Origin: an uncultured Lachnospiraceae bacterium
Lineage (GTDB): Bacteria; Bacillota; Clostridia; Lachnospirales; Lachnospiraceae
DNA: 28,094 bases
Direction of reading: 5' to 3'
Assembly: GCA_910577045.1 (NCBI GenBank)
Contig: CAJTLB010000028.1
Span: 1 to 28,094, forward strand
A program made the translations under genes and the position numbers. Each line of letters starts with the position of its first letter. Position 1 is the first letter of the stretch. Shown here in pieces: positions 14,073 through 23,270 of the stretch. The notes beneath the pieces are model-generated. The model was not told the DNA's origin and did not search any database. It worked only from the letters and a program-made list of their open reading frames with translations.

Positions 14073-14852
14073 TTATACAATTTTATGGAATAACAAAATA
14101 CCAATACAAGCCCCAAAGGCGATTGATGCTGCTTCCATACAAGCCTCCATCATCCTAGCCCCTCCTGATACATAATCTCCTTGTAACGTATCCCGAATTG
14201 CATTTGTAATTGCCACGCCTGGTACCATTGGCATAATCCCGCCAATAATAACCATATCATTCCGAAGAGGAATATGGATAAAATAACAAAGAACCATAGA
14301 AGCAAATACTACTAGCACAGTATTGACCCCATCTAATAAAAACCCCTGTAAGCCAATCTTTCTTCCTGCCCACATTAAAAAAGCCAGAAACGTCCCAACT
14401 ATTGCTGCAATTATTATCTCATACAGGCTTCCACCCAATAACATACAAAAAAAAGTTGATGTTAAAACAATTCCCCCACTTTTTATAGCAAGGGAATATT
14501 GTTCTTTTCTCCGTATCTGCTTTAATTCAGAAAATGCCTCTTTTAACCCTAATTCCTGTCCTGCAAACTTCCTAGACACATCATTTACTAAATAAATTTT
14601 ATTTAAGTTTGTGCTCCTTTTGCTAACACGGCGTACTACCGTAATTGCCTCAATCGAAGGATCGGATAATGTTGCTATAATTCCTGTCATTGTAACAAAT
14701 ACTTGTGCATGTTTTAAATGTGCTGTTTTTAAAAAATGGCTAATGGTGTCTTCAACCCGATATGCCTCTGCCCCACTCTCTAGCATTATTTCCCCAGCAA
14801 GTACAGCAGTATCTACTAAAAGCATATAATCCACACCGGTTTCATTACACAT
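14073..14852 (-). CDS. Threonine/serine exporter, N-terminal subunit (ThrE-like, DUF1212)
   Basis: The soluble first half (TAVLAGEIMLESGAEAYRVE, VFVTMTGIIATL, VRRVSKRSTNLNKIYLVND) precedes five hydrophobic segments including VIIGGIMPMVPGVAITNAIR, the repeat of the loop also seen in the partner. This is the normal two-gene exporter with the 141-aa subunit. The start at 14852 overlaps the end of the upstream kinase by eight bases, so translation is coupled. AGGAGG lies upstream at slightly long spacing; a later start at residue 10 is possible. Confidence 0.9.
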   Translation of the reverse strand: MCNETGVDYMLLVDTAVLAGEIMLESGAEAYRVEDTISHFLKTAHLKHAQVFVTMTGIIATLSDPSIEAITVVRRVSKRSTNLNKIYLVNDVSRKFAGQELGLKEAFSELKQIRRKEQYSLAIKSGGIVLTSTFFCMLLGGSLYEIIIAAIVGTFLAFLMWAGRKIGLQGFLLDGVNTVLVVFASMVLCYFIHIPLRNDMVIIGGIMPMVPGVAITNAIRDTLQGDYVSGGARMMEACMEAASIAFGACIGILLFHKIV

Positions 14853-16503
14853 GGAAACAACTTCCTCCTATAAATTCACGCAAAATAGAATTTTTAGGTA
14901 TATCATCAGTAGGAATCCCTAAAAAATAATCTAAAAATTTTAATAATCTTTTTGCCTCTGGATACTCAGGTTCATCCTTCCCAATCCCAAATAAAATTGG
15001 CTCTGCAAATTGCTTTAAAACAGCAAGTTCATAAATTAACGCTGAATTAAACATAATATCCGCCTGTTCTTGATATGGGAAAATATTCTTTTCTTCACCC
15101 CTGCGCACAGAATCCCACATACTAATCGTACCCTTTGCTGTAATATTCCTTGTTCTGGCATCCCTTACCATACGGCGTATTAAACGTCCATCTGTAGATG
15201 GAATCCGGTTGTGTTCATCAATATTTAATTGAGTCAACGCACTAATATAAATTTTATATTTACTTTCCTTTGGAAGTGTATAGGACAAAGCATCATTTAA
15301 CCCATGGATTCCTTCTAACACTAAAATATCCCCGTCTCCAAGTCTCTTATAATTTCCACGATACTCCCTTTTTCCTGTTTTAAAATTATAAGTTGGCAGT
15401 TCTACCTTTGTTCCATGTAAAAGTGCTGTCATATCTTTATTAAATAACTCCACATCTAATGCAGCCAGCCCTTCAAAATCTGGCTTTCCAAATTCATCTA
15501 AAGGACAAGATGCCCTGTCAAAAAAATAATCATCTAACGCAATTGGATGTGGCTTTAAACCATGCGCCCGAAGCTGGACAGATAACCGATGGGAAAATGT
15601 AGTCTTTCCAGAAGAAGATGGGCCAGCAATCATAATAATCTTTTTTTCTGGATTATTGGCAATTACATGCGCAATTTCTGCAATCTTTCTTTCTTGCAAC
15701 GCTTCTTGTACCAGAATCATTTCATTTAACCCACCATGGGAAATCGTTTCATTCAAATCACCTACTGTGGCAAGGTTCAAATGTTCCCCCCATTTTTTTG
15801 ATTCATTCAATACAGAAAAAAGCTTATGTTGTGGATGAAACGCTGGCACAATTTCTGGTTCTTGCCTTACAGGCAGGCAAAGCACAAACCCTTCATCATA
15901 AAGATACAAACCATAATATTTTAAGCACCCCGTACTTGGCACCATATAGCCATAATAATAATCCTCAAACTCATTAATACTGTAAATATTTACTTTAGAA
16001 ACCCTTCTATAACGAAATAATTTTTCTTTATCATACATTCTGTGGTTCCGAAATAATAATACGGCATCATCTGTATGGATACTTCTTTTTTTAATGGGAA
16101 TATCTTGTTCTGACAGTTCCACCATACGTTCTCTAACACAAGAAAGAAATTCTCCATCTACTTTTACCTTGCCAGTAATTTTACAATAATATCCTTTATC
16201 CAGGGAAAATAAAACACTAACCTTTTCTATATTCTTCTGGCCAGCCACATCATAAACTGCTTTTAACATAAGTTGTGTCACACTTCTTTTATAAGAAGAA
16301 TTCCCTGCCGGATCTGCTGTAGTAACAAATTCAATTTCACTATCTGGTTTAATTTTTTTATGAAGTTCTTGCAATTTTCCATTTACATTTACAAGTACAA
16401 TATCATGTGGATATTTTCCCTGCCATTCTTTTGCAAGTTCTAAATAGGTCGTCTGTTTTGGATATTCTCTTCTTTCTCCACATACTGTAACTGCTGTCAC
16501 CAT
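14845..16503 (-). CDS. Uridine-kinase-like nucleoside kinase with TGS-type N-terminus, 552 aa
   Basis: Residues 1-65 look like a TGS domain (YLELAKEWQGKYPHDIVLVN), followed by a domain resembling the threonyl-tRNA synthetase second additional domain (about 65-190). Residues 290-500 are the phosphoribulokinase/uridine kinase fold: P-loop MIAGPSSSGKTTFSHRL, LDDYFFDR, VLEGIHGLND and DGRLIRRMVRDARTRN. It phosphorylates a nucleoside, likely uridine or similar, in the cytosol. This fusion is common in Clostridia and the role of the N-terminal part is unknown. GGAGGGAAGAT precedes the ATG. It lies in the run from dgt to the exporter. Confidence 0.85.
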   Translation of the reverse strand: MVTAVTVCGERREYPKQTTYLELAKEWQGKYPHDIVLVNVNGKLQELHKKIKPDSEIEFVTTADPAGNSSYKRSVTQLMLKAVYDVAGQKNIEKVSVLFSLDKGYYCKITGKVKVDGEFLSCVRERMVELSEQDIPIKKRSIHTDDAVLLFRNHRMYDKEKLFRYRRVSKVNIYSINEFEDYYYGYMVPSTGCLKYYGLYLYDEGFVLCLPVRQEPEIVPAFHPQHKLFSVLNESKKWGEHLNLATVGDLNETISHGGLNEMILVQEALQERKIAEIAHVIANNPEKKIIMIAGPSSSGKTTFSHRLSVQLRAHGLKPHPIALDDYFFDRASCPLDEFGKPDFEGLAALDVELFNKDMTALLHGTKVELPTYNFKTGKREYRGNYKRLGDGDILVLEGIHGLNDALSYTLPKESKYKIYISALTQLNIDEHNRIPSTDGRLIRRMVRDARTRNITAKGTISMWDSVRRGEEKNIFPYQEQADIMFNSALIYELAVLKQFAEPILFGIGKDEPEYPEAKRLLKFLDYFLGIPTDDIPKNSILREFIGGSCFHV

Positions 16504-16522
16504 ATCTTCCCTCCATTTTCTC

Positions 16523-17299
16523 TTATACCATTATAAATGGCAGCCGAATCTGCTCCGTTTCTATCTGGATGCAGCCATTCCATTCTTCGTTTAACATATG
16601 CTCCATATGTTCTACAAATACCTTTTCCAACCCATAATGCCCTGCATCTATTATCATTAGCCCTTGTGCAAGTGCATCAATCCCATCATGATGCCCAATA
16701 TCTCCTGTTACCATTAATTCTGCCCCTTGCCTTATTGCCTCCCCTATCTCTGAATCCCCTGATCCTGGCATAATCGCAACTCTCTCTATTATCTTTTCTT
16801 TATCCCCATACAATATCACATTAGGGAGCTTTAATTTTTCCTTTACAATTTCTACAAATTGTTTTACAAAAACTGGCTGGCAAAGATTTCCTATCCTGCC
16901 CAATCCATACTCTTGTACCGTTTTATGGAGTACTTCTGTCTCCTTAAACGGAAGCTTATTTACTACTAACCCTGCCATATCCCCTGCAATATCAAAATTT
17001 GTGTGCATAGCATAATAACAAATATCCTCTTTTACTAACCTACGTACACGCCTACCAATAAAATCATCCTCATTTACTGATTTCATCCCTGAAAAGATTA
17101 ATGGATGATGCGTAACCAGCATATCTGCCCCTTTTTGGCACGCTTCTTCAATTACTCTATCTGTAGCATCTACGGCAAGGAATATGGTATGTATTTCTTT
17201 TTCACTATCCCCTACAAGAAGACCTATATTATCCCATTTTTCTGCATAACAAGACGGTGCAGCCTGCTCAAGAAACCTTATGATTTCCTTACATTTCAT
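16523..17299 (-). CDS. Nif3-like dinuclear metal centre protein, 258 aa
   Basis: Metal-binding histidines and acids appear in LVTHHPLIFSGMKSV (about residue 61), AMHTNFDIA (about 96), MVTGDIGHHDGIDA (about 195) and IIDAGHYGLEK (about 215), matching the hexameric YqfO/Nif3 family (also called GTP cyclohydrolase 1 type 2). Biochemical function remains disputed for the family. Length equals the short form without the YqfO insert. The start overlaps the end of trmK by 11 bases, so the two are coupled, as is usual in Firmicutes. Confidence 0.92.
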   Translation of the reverse strand: MKCKEIIRFLEQAAPSCYAEKWDNIGLLVGDSEKEIHTIFLAVDATDRVIEEACQKGADMLVTHHPLIFSGMKSVNEDDFIGRRVRRLVKEDICYYAMHTNFDIAGDMAGLVVNKLPFKETEVLHKTVQEYGLGRIGNLCQPVFVKQFVEIVKEKLKLPNVILYGDKEKIIERVAIMPGSGDSEIGEAIRQGAELMVTGDIGHHDGIDALAQGLMIIDAGHYGLEKVFVEHMEHMLNEEWNGCIQIETEQIRLPFIMV

Positions 17300-17984
17300 A
17301 ATACAACAATGCCTCCTCTATCTGTACAAGCTTGTCTTTTAACTCTTCTCTTCTACTGTCAATATGTTCCCCTTGTTCCGTTTCCAACCTAGTAAGAATA
17401 CTATGTATTAGTTTTTTCTCTTTTTCCAATTCCCCTTTTAAAACTAAATGCTTGTTTTCCAAAAGATATGGCCCATAGTACAATTCTGCTTGTGACATTG
17501 CTTTTCTAGAACCCAAAACGGCATGGATAATGGTATATGCCTTCCCATCTTCTATTAACATCGTTTCTTTATCAATACAAAATTTATTTCTTTCTAGCCA
17601 TTTCCTAACCAAAAACAATTCTGACTGCGGGGAAAGAACCAGTTCTTTTATCCCCTGCAACTTTTCTTGCCCTTTTGTTAAAATCCTCTCTATTAAAGCC
17701 CCGCCCATTCCGGCAATCACAATACTGGATGCTTCTCCTTGCCTATAAGCCTCCAAACCGTCTGACAGCCTTACTTCAATCTTATCACAAAGCTTTTGCT
17801 CTCTAATATGTTCTTTTGCAATCTCCAACGGGCCACTCCTTATATCCATTGCAATTGCACTGGGAATATGGCCCCCTGCCACCAAATAAATAGGCACATA
17901 AGCGTGATCCGTACCTATATCAGCTAGTTGGCAGCCATATGTTACAAAAGAAGCAACCGTTGTCAATCGTTTTGAAATTTGCAT
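17289..17984 (-). CDS. trmK: tRNA (adenine22-N1)-methyltransferase TrmK, 231 aa
   Basis: A Rossmann methyltransferase: GCQLADIGTDHAYVPIYLVA is the SAM-binding motif I, SAIAMDIRSGPLEIAKEHI motif II, IVIAGMGGALIERIL the family's active-site loop, and LVLSPQSELFLVRKWL the following strand. Family members methylate A22 of tRNA. The frame opens at a TTG (17999), but ATG at 17984 after GAGAGGGATAAGA has the better ribosome site. It sits between rpoD (19 bases upstream) and the Nif3-like gene (11-base overlap), the conserved Firmicutes order. Confidence 0.92.
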   Translation of the reverse strand: MQISKRLTTVASFVTYGCQLADIGTDHAYVPIYLVAGGHIPSAIAMDIRSGPLEIAKEHIREQKLCDKIEVRLSDGLEAYRQGEASSIVIAGMGGALIERILTKGQEKLQGIKELVLSPQSELFLVRKWLERNKFCIDKETMLIEDGKAYTIIHAVLGSRKAMSQAELYYGPYLLENKHLVLKGELEKEKKLIHSILTRLETEQGEHIDSRREELKDKLVQIEEALLYYEM

Positions 17985-18002
17985 TCTTATCCCTCTCAAA
18001 TC

Positions 18003-19124
18003 TTATTCCAAATAATCTTTTAATTTCCTGCTTCGGCTTGGATGGCGCAACTTCCTTAATGCTTTAGCCTCAATCTGGCGGATTCGTTCCCTTGTTACAT
18101 TAAATTCTTTTCCTACCTCTTCTAGCGTACGTGCCTTCCCATCTATTAAGCCAAAGCGAAGACAAAGGACTTTTTGTTCCCGTTCGGTCAATGTTGACAT
18201 TACAGAAAGAAGCTGCTCTTTTAAAAATACAATTGCTGCCTCTTCTGCTGGCACAGGCATATGCTCATCTTGGATAAAATCTCCTAAATGGCTTTCATCT
18301 TCCTCTCCCACTGGGGACTCTAAAGACACTGGTTCTTGTGATATTTTTTGAATTTCCCTCACCCGTTCCACTGGTATATCCATACGCTCTGCAACTTCTT
18401 CTGGTGATGGTTCCCTGCCAAGCTCCTGCACTAACTGGCGGGATACTCGGATTAATTTATTAATTGTCTCTACCATATGCACAGGAATCCGTATTGTCCT
18501 TGCTTGATCTGCTATTGACCGGGTTATTGCCTGGCGGATCCACCAAGTAGCATACGTACTAAATTTAAACCCTTTTCGGTAATCAAACTTATCAACGGCT
18601 TTAATTAAGCCTAAATTTCCTTCTTGGATTAAATCTAAAAACTGCATCCCACGCCCTACATAACGTTTTGCTATACTTACCACAAGGCGCAGGTTTGCCT
18701 CAGCCAAACGTTTTTTAGCCGCTTCATCCCCCTGCTCAATTTTCCTTGCTAACTCAATCTCTTCCTCATTTGTCAAAAGTGGCACCTTGCCAATTTCTTT
18801 TAAATACATGCGAACTGGATCTTGTAAACCAACACCCTCAGGGACACTTAAATCAATTGATGCTAAATCAATTTCCTCTTCTTCATCCAAAAGTATCTCT
18901 TCATCTTCTGTTAAAAGAAGCCCTTCATCATCATCCATGATGCGCAAAATATCCACATTGTGGTTCTCCAGTGTCTCCATTATTTTATCCAAATGCTCAA
19001 CATCAAGTTCCATATCCCCGAAGTAATCTGATATTTCTGTGTATTCTAATGTATTTTTCTTGCTTTTTGCATATTGTAAAAGACCTTTTAATTTTTCCTG
19101 AAAATCCACGGTATGTTCTATCAT
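18003..19124 (-). CDS. rpoD: RNA polymerase primary sigma factor (sigma-A, RpoD/SigA), 373 aa
   Basis: Region 1.2 (DPVRMYLKEIGKVPLLTNEE, about residue 102), region 2 (ANLRLVVSIAKRYVGRGMQF, LIQEGNLGLIKAVDKFDY, KFSTYATWWIRQAITRSIAD), region 3 (IPVHMVETINKLIRVSRQLV, GREPSPEEVAERMDI) and region 4 (LTEREQKVLCLRFGL, TLEEVGKEFNVTRERIRQIE) are all present. The N-terminus is short and acidic, as in Gram-positive SigA. It directs RNA polymerase to TTGACA/TATAAT promoters, which fits the many such promoters seen here. It follows dnaG by 39 bases in the classical primase-sigma operon. Confidence 0.97.
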   Translation of the reverse strand: MIEHTVDFQEKLKGLLQYAKSKKNTLEYTEISDYFGDMELDVEHLDKIMETLENHNVDILRIMDDDEGLLLTEDEEILLDEEEEIDLASIDLSVPEGVGLQDPVRMYLKEIGKVPLLTNEEEIELARKIEQGDEAAKKRLAEANLRLVVSIAKRYVGRGMQFLDLIQEGNLGLIKAVDKFDYRKGFKFSTYATWWIRQAITRSIADQARTIRIPVHMVETINKLIRVSRQLVQELGREPSPEEVAERMDIPVERVREIQKISQEPVSLESPVGEEDESHLGDFIQDEHMPVPAEEAAIVFLKEQLLSVMSTLTEREQKVLCLRFGLIDGKARTLEEVGKEFNVTRERIRQIEAKALRKLRHPSRSRKLKDYLE

Positions 19125-19163
19125 ATCCTGCCCATCCTTCCATAGCTTGTTTATATTCTGTCC

Positions 19164-20930
19164 TTAATCAAGAGAAATATGCAAATTGTCCAGACTACGC
19201 TTAATTTTTGAAATCTCCATTAATTCTTTTAATTCTGTCGTTTTCCCACCTGCATATTCGCACCAATAAGCCTTGACCTTCTTTACTGTTTCGTTTAGTG
19301 CACGTTCTTTCTCTTTTTGTGTCATTTCCCTGCGAATGGAAGTATTGAAAAGTGCTGCCGCTTCCCGCTGCTCCTCTTCTGTTTCAAAATAACTAATAAT
19401 TCTTGCTGGATTCACCTTCCCATCTTTTCTATATTGTTCAAATAATAATTCTGCTGCTTTTTGATATAATTCCTCTGTAAAATCCTTTGGCCCAATAATT
19501 CCCTCTAACACTTGAAATAAACTTGTATCTTCTATTAACCATGTAAGCAATAACCTTTGTGACTGCCGGATTCCATCTTTACGCCCTAACTTTTTACCTG
19601 CCTGTTCCCTAACTTTTTGCTTAGCAGGAATCTCTGCCCCTTGGTAAGCATAACGGTTTACCAAATTCCTTAGGCTTTCCATTGGGATTTGATATTCCCT
19701 GCAAACTGCCTCTAAATAATTATTTCTTTCTAGTTCCTCTGGAAACCCAAGAAGCATTTTTGCAATCTCGTTATAAAATATTGTTTTCTGCTCTGGATCA
19801 TCCATCTGGAATTCTTTATATTTTACTTCTACTTCAAATAAAAAACTATTTTTTGCTTGTTCAATCCTTTCTTGGAACATTTCTGCACCAAGGTTTTTTA
19901 TAAATTCATCAGGGTCTTTATATGGGCTCATATTAATCACCTTTGCAGAAAGGCCAGCTTCTTTTATAATTGGTATTGCCCGGAGTGCTGCTTTTGTCCC
20001 TGCGCCATCGCTATCATAACTTAGTAGCACTTCATTTGTATATCTTTTTATTAAGGAAGCCTGTCCACTTGTAAATGCCGTTCCTAACGAAGCTACTGCA
20101 TTATCAAAACCTGCCTGGTGAAGTGCGATTACATCCAAATATCCTTCACAAATAATAATGTTTTGCCTTCTAGAATTCCTGGCAAGATGGATTCCATACA
20201 AATTCCTGCTTTTATCAAAAATTTTAGTTTCAGGCGAATTCAAATATTTGGGTTCCCCTTCTCCCATAACCCTGCCGCCAAAACCAATTACCCTGCTCCT
20301 AATATCCATAATCGGGAAAATTACACGGTTCCAAAACCTATCATGTGCACCCTTTTCCTCAATCACTACTAAACCACTTTCCTTAAGCTGTGCATCAGTA
20401 TAACCTTTTTGCTTTAAATACTGATATAATCTTGTACTATTCTTGCCAGCATAACCAAGGCCAAATTTTATAATTGTCTGTGGCGTAAGGTGCCTCTTTC
20501 CTGTTAAATATTCCCACCCTGCTAAATCTTTTGTGTTTTTTAATTGATGATAAAAGTACATTGCTGCTTCCTTATGGATTTCCAAAAGTATCGATTTTAA
20601 ATCAGCTTCTTTCCTTGCCTGTAAATTCTGTTCCTCCTCTTTTGGAAGTTCCACACCTGCACGCTCACCAAGATGCCTTAATGCCTCTGGAAATGACATA
20701 TTCTCATATTCCATAAGAAAAGTAAATACATTTCCACCTGCCCCACAGCCAAAACAATAATACATCTGCTTACCAGGGCTAACAGAAAAAGATGGTGATT
20801 TTTCATTGTGAAATGGACATAACCCAAAATAAGTGCTGCCTTTTTTCTGAAGCCGTACATAACCTGACACCACATCTACAATGTCATTTCTCATACGTAT
20901 TTCTTCAATTATATCATCACTATAATACAT
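19164..20930 (-). CDS. dnaG: DNA primase DnaG, 588 aa
   Basis: The N-terminal zinc domain (CPFHNEKSPSF at about residue 37 and CFGCGAGG) is followed by the RNA polymerase core (GFGGRVMGEGEPKYLNSPET) and the Toprim motifs (IICEGYLDVIALHQAGFDNA with the catalytic glutamate, LSYDSDGAGTKAALRA with the DxD). The C-terminal helicase-binding region follows to the end. It makes RNA primers for replication together with the DnaB helicase. Length is typical. It begins 21 bases after dgt and precedes rpoD. Confidence 0.97.
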   Translation of the reverse strand: MYYSDDIIEEIRMRNDIVDVVSGYVRLQKKGSTYFGLCPFHNEKSPSFSVSPGKQMYYCFGCGAGGNVFTFLMEYENMSFPEALRHLGERAGVELPKEEEQNLQARKEADLKSILLEIHKEAAMYFYHQLKNTKDLAGWEYLTGKRHLTPQTIIKFGLGYAGKNSTRLYQYLKQKGYTDAQLKESGLVVIEEKGAHDRFWNRVIFPIMDIRSRVIGFGGRVMGEGEPKYLNSPETKIFDKSRNLYGIHLARNSRRQNIIICEGYLDVIALHQAGFDNAVASLGTAFTSGQASLIKRYTNEVLLSYDSDGAGTKAALRAIPIIKEAGLSAKVINMSPYKDPDEFIKNLGAEMFQERIEQAKNSFLFEVEVKYKEFQMDDPEQKTIFYNEIAKMLLGFPEELERNNYLEAVCREYQIPMESLRNLVNRYAYQGAEIPAKQKVREQAGKKLGRKDGIRQSQRLLLTWLIEDTSLFQVLEGIIGPKDFTEELYQKAAELLFEQYRKDGKVNPARIISYFETEEEQREAAALFNTSIRREMTQKEKERALNETVKKVKAYWCEYAGGKTTELKELMEISKIKRSLDNLHISLD

Positions 20931-20951
20931 GAACCGCCCTATTCCCCCTCC

Positions 20952-21956
20952 TTACAATTTCCAAGATTTTGGCACAAAAATACTTTTAAAAACTGCTATT
21001 GAATACCCATCTGTCATTCCTGCAATATAATCACAAACTATCTTTTCTTTATCTTGTTCATTTTGTGTTATAAAAATTCTGTATTCCTCTGGCAATCTAT
21101 CTGGATTTTCCATATAATAGTAATACAGCTCTGTAATCATTTTTTTTGCTTTGCCTTCTTCACTCTTTGCTTTTGGGTTCCTATAAATATGTTCTGACAT
21201 AAACTGCCGAAGCCCTTTCATTGCCGTCTCTATTTCCTCTGACATACCTATCTTTGGCTGATCCATACTATTGCACACTACATCATGAATCATAATATCC
21301 AATCTTTTCTTTACAGAATCTCCTAATATCTCCGTATATTTTTTGGGAATATCTGCTTCTGTCAATATCTGCCCACGAATCGCATCATCAATATCATGAT
21401 TAATATATGCAATTTTATCCGTAATTCTAACAATTTGTCCTTCTAATGTCTTTGGCTGCCCTGTTGTTTGGTGGTTTCGTATCCCATCTCGCACTTCTCT
21501 TGTAAGATTTAACCCCTGCCCTTTCTTCTCTAACAATTCTACTACTCTTACACTTTGCTCTGAATGGATAAATCCTTTCTTACAGACTTTATCTAAAACG
21601 GATTCTCCTGCATGCCCAAAAGGTGTATGCCCTAAATCATGCCCTAAAGCAATTGCCTCTGCTAAATCTTCATTTAAACACAATGATCTAGCAATAGTCC
21701 TTGTAATTTGGGCTACTTCTAAAGTATGTGTTAAACGTGTCCTATAATGATCCCCTTCAGGAGCTAGAAATACCTGTGTTTTGTGCATTAGCCGCCGGAA
21801 TGCCTTACTATGTAAAATTCTATCTCTATCCCTTTGATATGCTGTCCGCATATCACATGGTTCCTCAATCCTGTCCCGTACAGCCTCTGCACTTTTTGCT
21901 GCATATGGACTTAACCTTTTATATTCCCACTCCTCTTGTTGTTTGCGGATTTCCAT
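20952..21956 (-). CDS. dgt: Deoxyguanosinetriphosphate triphosphohydrolase-like protein, 334 aa
   Basis: HD-domain nucleotidase: RLTHTLEVAQITRTIARSL (first His), EAIALGHDLGHTPFGHAGE (HD pair), and RNHQTTGQPKTLEGQIVRIT, KIAYINHDIDDAI (last Asp). It removes triphosphate from dGTP or other dNTPs, adjusting precursor pools. The length matches the shorter Firmicutes form. GGGGAGG precedes the ATG. A promoter lies at 22008-22036, so it is the first gene of the leftward dgt-dnaG-rpoD-trmK run. Confidence 0.92.
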   Translation of the reverse strand: MEIRKQQEEWEYKRLSPYAAKSAEAVRDRIEEPCDMRTAYQRDRDRILHSKAFRRLMHKTQVFLAPEGDHYRTRLTHTLEVAQITRTIARSLCLNEDLAEAIALGHDLGHTPFGHAGESVLDKVCKKGFIHSEQSVRVVELLEKKGQGLNLTREVRDGIRNHQTTGQPKTLEGQIVRITDKIAYINHDIDDAIRGQILTEADIPKKYTEILGDSVKKRLDIMIHDVVCNSMDQPKIGMSEEIETAMKGLRQFMSEHIYRNPKAKSEEGKAKKMITELYYYYMENPDRLPEEYRIFITQNEQDKEKIVCDYIAGMTDGYSIAVFKSIFVPKSWKL

Positions 21957-22007
21957 TATTTTGCCTCCCCGCTATTTTTTAACCTTTTCCGTTCTCCCTT
22001 TCCGAAC

Positions 22008-22036
22008 ATTTTATCACACTTAAGGCAACTAGGCAA
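22008..22036 (-). promoter_or_regulatory. Promoter of the dgt-dnaG-rpoD run
   Basis: On the minus strand TTGCCT (22031-22036) is followed after 17 bases by TAAAAT (22008-22013), about 50 bases before the dgt start. Confidence 0.6.
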
Positions 22037-22078
22037 GCTTTGCTTCCCTAACTATTTCCAATTTTTTTATATTTTCTC

Positions 22079-22107
22079 TTGCAATTTCAAATCCAATATG
22101 ATAAACT
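22079..22107 (+). promoter_or_regulatory. Promoter of tRNA-Leu
   Basis: TTGCAA (22079-22084), 17 bases, TAAACT (22102-22107), about 28 bases before the mature tRNA 5' end. Confidence 0.6.
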
Positions 22108-22135
22108 ATCTTAGTCGCCAGCATCAGCGATATAT

Positions 22136-22219
22136 GCAGTTGTGGCGGAATTGGCATACGCGCATGATTCAGGTTCATGTCCATGTACGTGGGTTCGGGT
22201 TCAAGTCCCGTCAACTGCA
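22136..22219 (+). tRNA. tRNA-Leu, anticodon CAG
   Basis: Acceptor arms GCAGTTG (22136-22142) and CAACTGC (22212-22218) pair completely. The anticodon stem CATGA/TCATG closes a seven-base loop TTCAGGT with anticodon CAG, reading CUG leucine codons. The long variable arm typical of leucine tRNAs and the T-loop TTCAAGT are present. CCA is not encoded. It borders the phage-like region, and its 3' half is a plausible integration target. Confidence 0.93.
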
Positions 22220-22226
22220 CTAAAAG

Positions 22227-22271
22227 AAAATCCTGTATTTATAAGAAAAGCCTATAAATACAGGATTTTTT
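22227..22271 (+). terminator. Rho-independent terminator of tRNA-Leu
   Basis: AAAATCCTGTATTTATA pairs with TATAAATACAGGATTTT across a nine-base loop and ends in a T-run, about eight bases after the tRNA. Confidence 0.92.
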
Positions 22272-22285
22272 GTTATTTTATCTTA

Positions 22286-22315
22286 CTAAAATTAGAGACA
22301 TTTTTCTCATTTTAG
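22286..22315 (-). terminator. Inverted repeat beyond the lysis genes, possible terminator
   Basis: CTAAAAT...GAGA pairs with TCTC...ATTTTAG with a two-base bulge and a six-base loop. It lies 65 bases downstream of the endolysin stop. A T-rich tail is weak, so terminator status is uncertain. Confidence 0.35.
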
Positions 22316-22332
22316 CAGGTCTTTTCAAAAGT

Positions 22333-22356
22333 ATGCAACACGAAATGCAACACGAA
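22333..22356. repeat. Perfect tandem 12-bp repeat next to the endolysin end
   Basis: ATGCAACACGAA occurs twice back to back. Short direct repeats between an integration site and the first phage gene often are arm-type binding sites of tyrosine integrases. No integrase gene is visible in the window to test this. Confidence 0.6.
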
Positions 22357-22379
22357 ATTTACTACTATTTGAGCAAAAC

Positions 22380-23270
22380 TTATACCGCTGCCCCTCTCTC
22401 ATTCGTCTGCAACATATGCCCATCTGCTGCAAAAATATAGGTCTCTTCTCCATATATAGGGCTTTTAATCATTAACATTTCCTTGTTTGCCATACTTCCA
22501 TCATTCTTAAAAAAATACCATTTTCCTTCGTCCTTTAGCCAACCTGTCTGCATAATCCCTTCTGGATCAAAATGATACCATTTTCCTTCTACTTCCTGCC
22601 AGCAGTTTTTACACAAGCTTCCGTCCTTTTTTTGGTATTTCCATCTACCTGTTTCTTCTATCCAGCCTGATTTATCCCCATAATCCACATATGAAATGTT
22701 GACATCTACATTTCCTGTAATTCCTTGTATAGTGCCAGAGCTGGTATATTGCCAAAGTGATACATCATCCCAATCAGATGTCTTATTATAGTACGCATAC
22801 CAAATTCCATAGCCTTCTTTTTTTAGCTGTTCCAAATCAAAATAGCGACTGCCATAATCTTTGTTTGTATACACTATTGGTATGTATCCTGCTTCCCTCA
22901 CTTCTCCACAAAAGGCAAGTGTCATATCCATAACCAACTGTTTTGTTACCTTTACGCCTTTCCTTTCTGCATAACGAACAGAATCGTATTCGAAGTCAAA
23001 GCCTATCGGATAAGTAACCTTATATTTTTTTGCCTGGCTAATACAATACTGTGCTTCTCGTCTAGCCATATCAACCGTATAAGCATAGGAGAACCAGTAT
23101 AGCCCTAAAGGGATTCCCTTTTCCATGCAGGCAGCAGCATAAGGAACTAGCTTCTCATCTATGTTCCCTGCCCCATATCCAGCACGAAGTATAATGAAGT
23201 CTACTGCTTGTCTTACTTTATCCCAATCTGTTACCTGATTATGGGTACTTAAGTCAATTCCTCTTTTCAC
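22380..23270 (-). CDS. Phage endolysin, GH25 lysozyme with wall-binding repeats, 296 aa
   Basis: Residues 1-195 are a glycoside hydrolase 25 domain: KRGIDLSTHNQVTDWDKV, FIILRAGYGAGN, IPLGLYWFSYAYTVDMAR, YPIGFDFEYDSVRYAE with the catalytic acids. Residues 205-290 carry tandem choline-binding-like repeats (GRWKYQKKDGSLCKNCWQEV, GKWYHFDPEGIMQTGWLKDE, GKWYFFKNDGSMANKEM). It cleaves peptidoglycan between MurNAc and GlcNAc and is released by the holin at lysis. There is no signal peptide, as expected with a holin. The start overlaps the holin stop by four bases. Confidence 0.95.
   Translation of the reverse strand: MKRGIDLSTHNQVTDWDKVRQAVDFIILRAGYGAGNIDEKLVPYAAACMEKGIPLGLYWFSYAYTVDMARREAQYCISQAKKYKVTYPIGFDFEYDSVRYAERKGVKVTKQLVMDMTLAFCGEVREAGYIPIVYTNKDYGSRYFDLEQLKKEGYGIWYAYYNKTSDWDDVSLWQYTSSGTIQGITGNVDVNISYVDYGDKSGWIEETGRWKYQKKDGSLCKNCWQEVEGKWYHFDPEGIMQTGWLKDEGKWYFFKNDGSMANKEMLMIKSPIYGEETYIFAADGHMLQTNERGAAV

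Noticed and set aside
22029..22223. Small frames covering the tRNA-Leu
   Set aside because: They read through a well-folded tRNA and its promoter.
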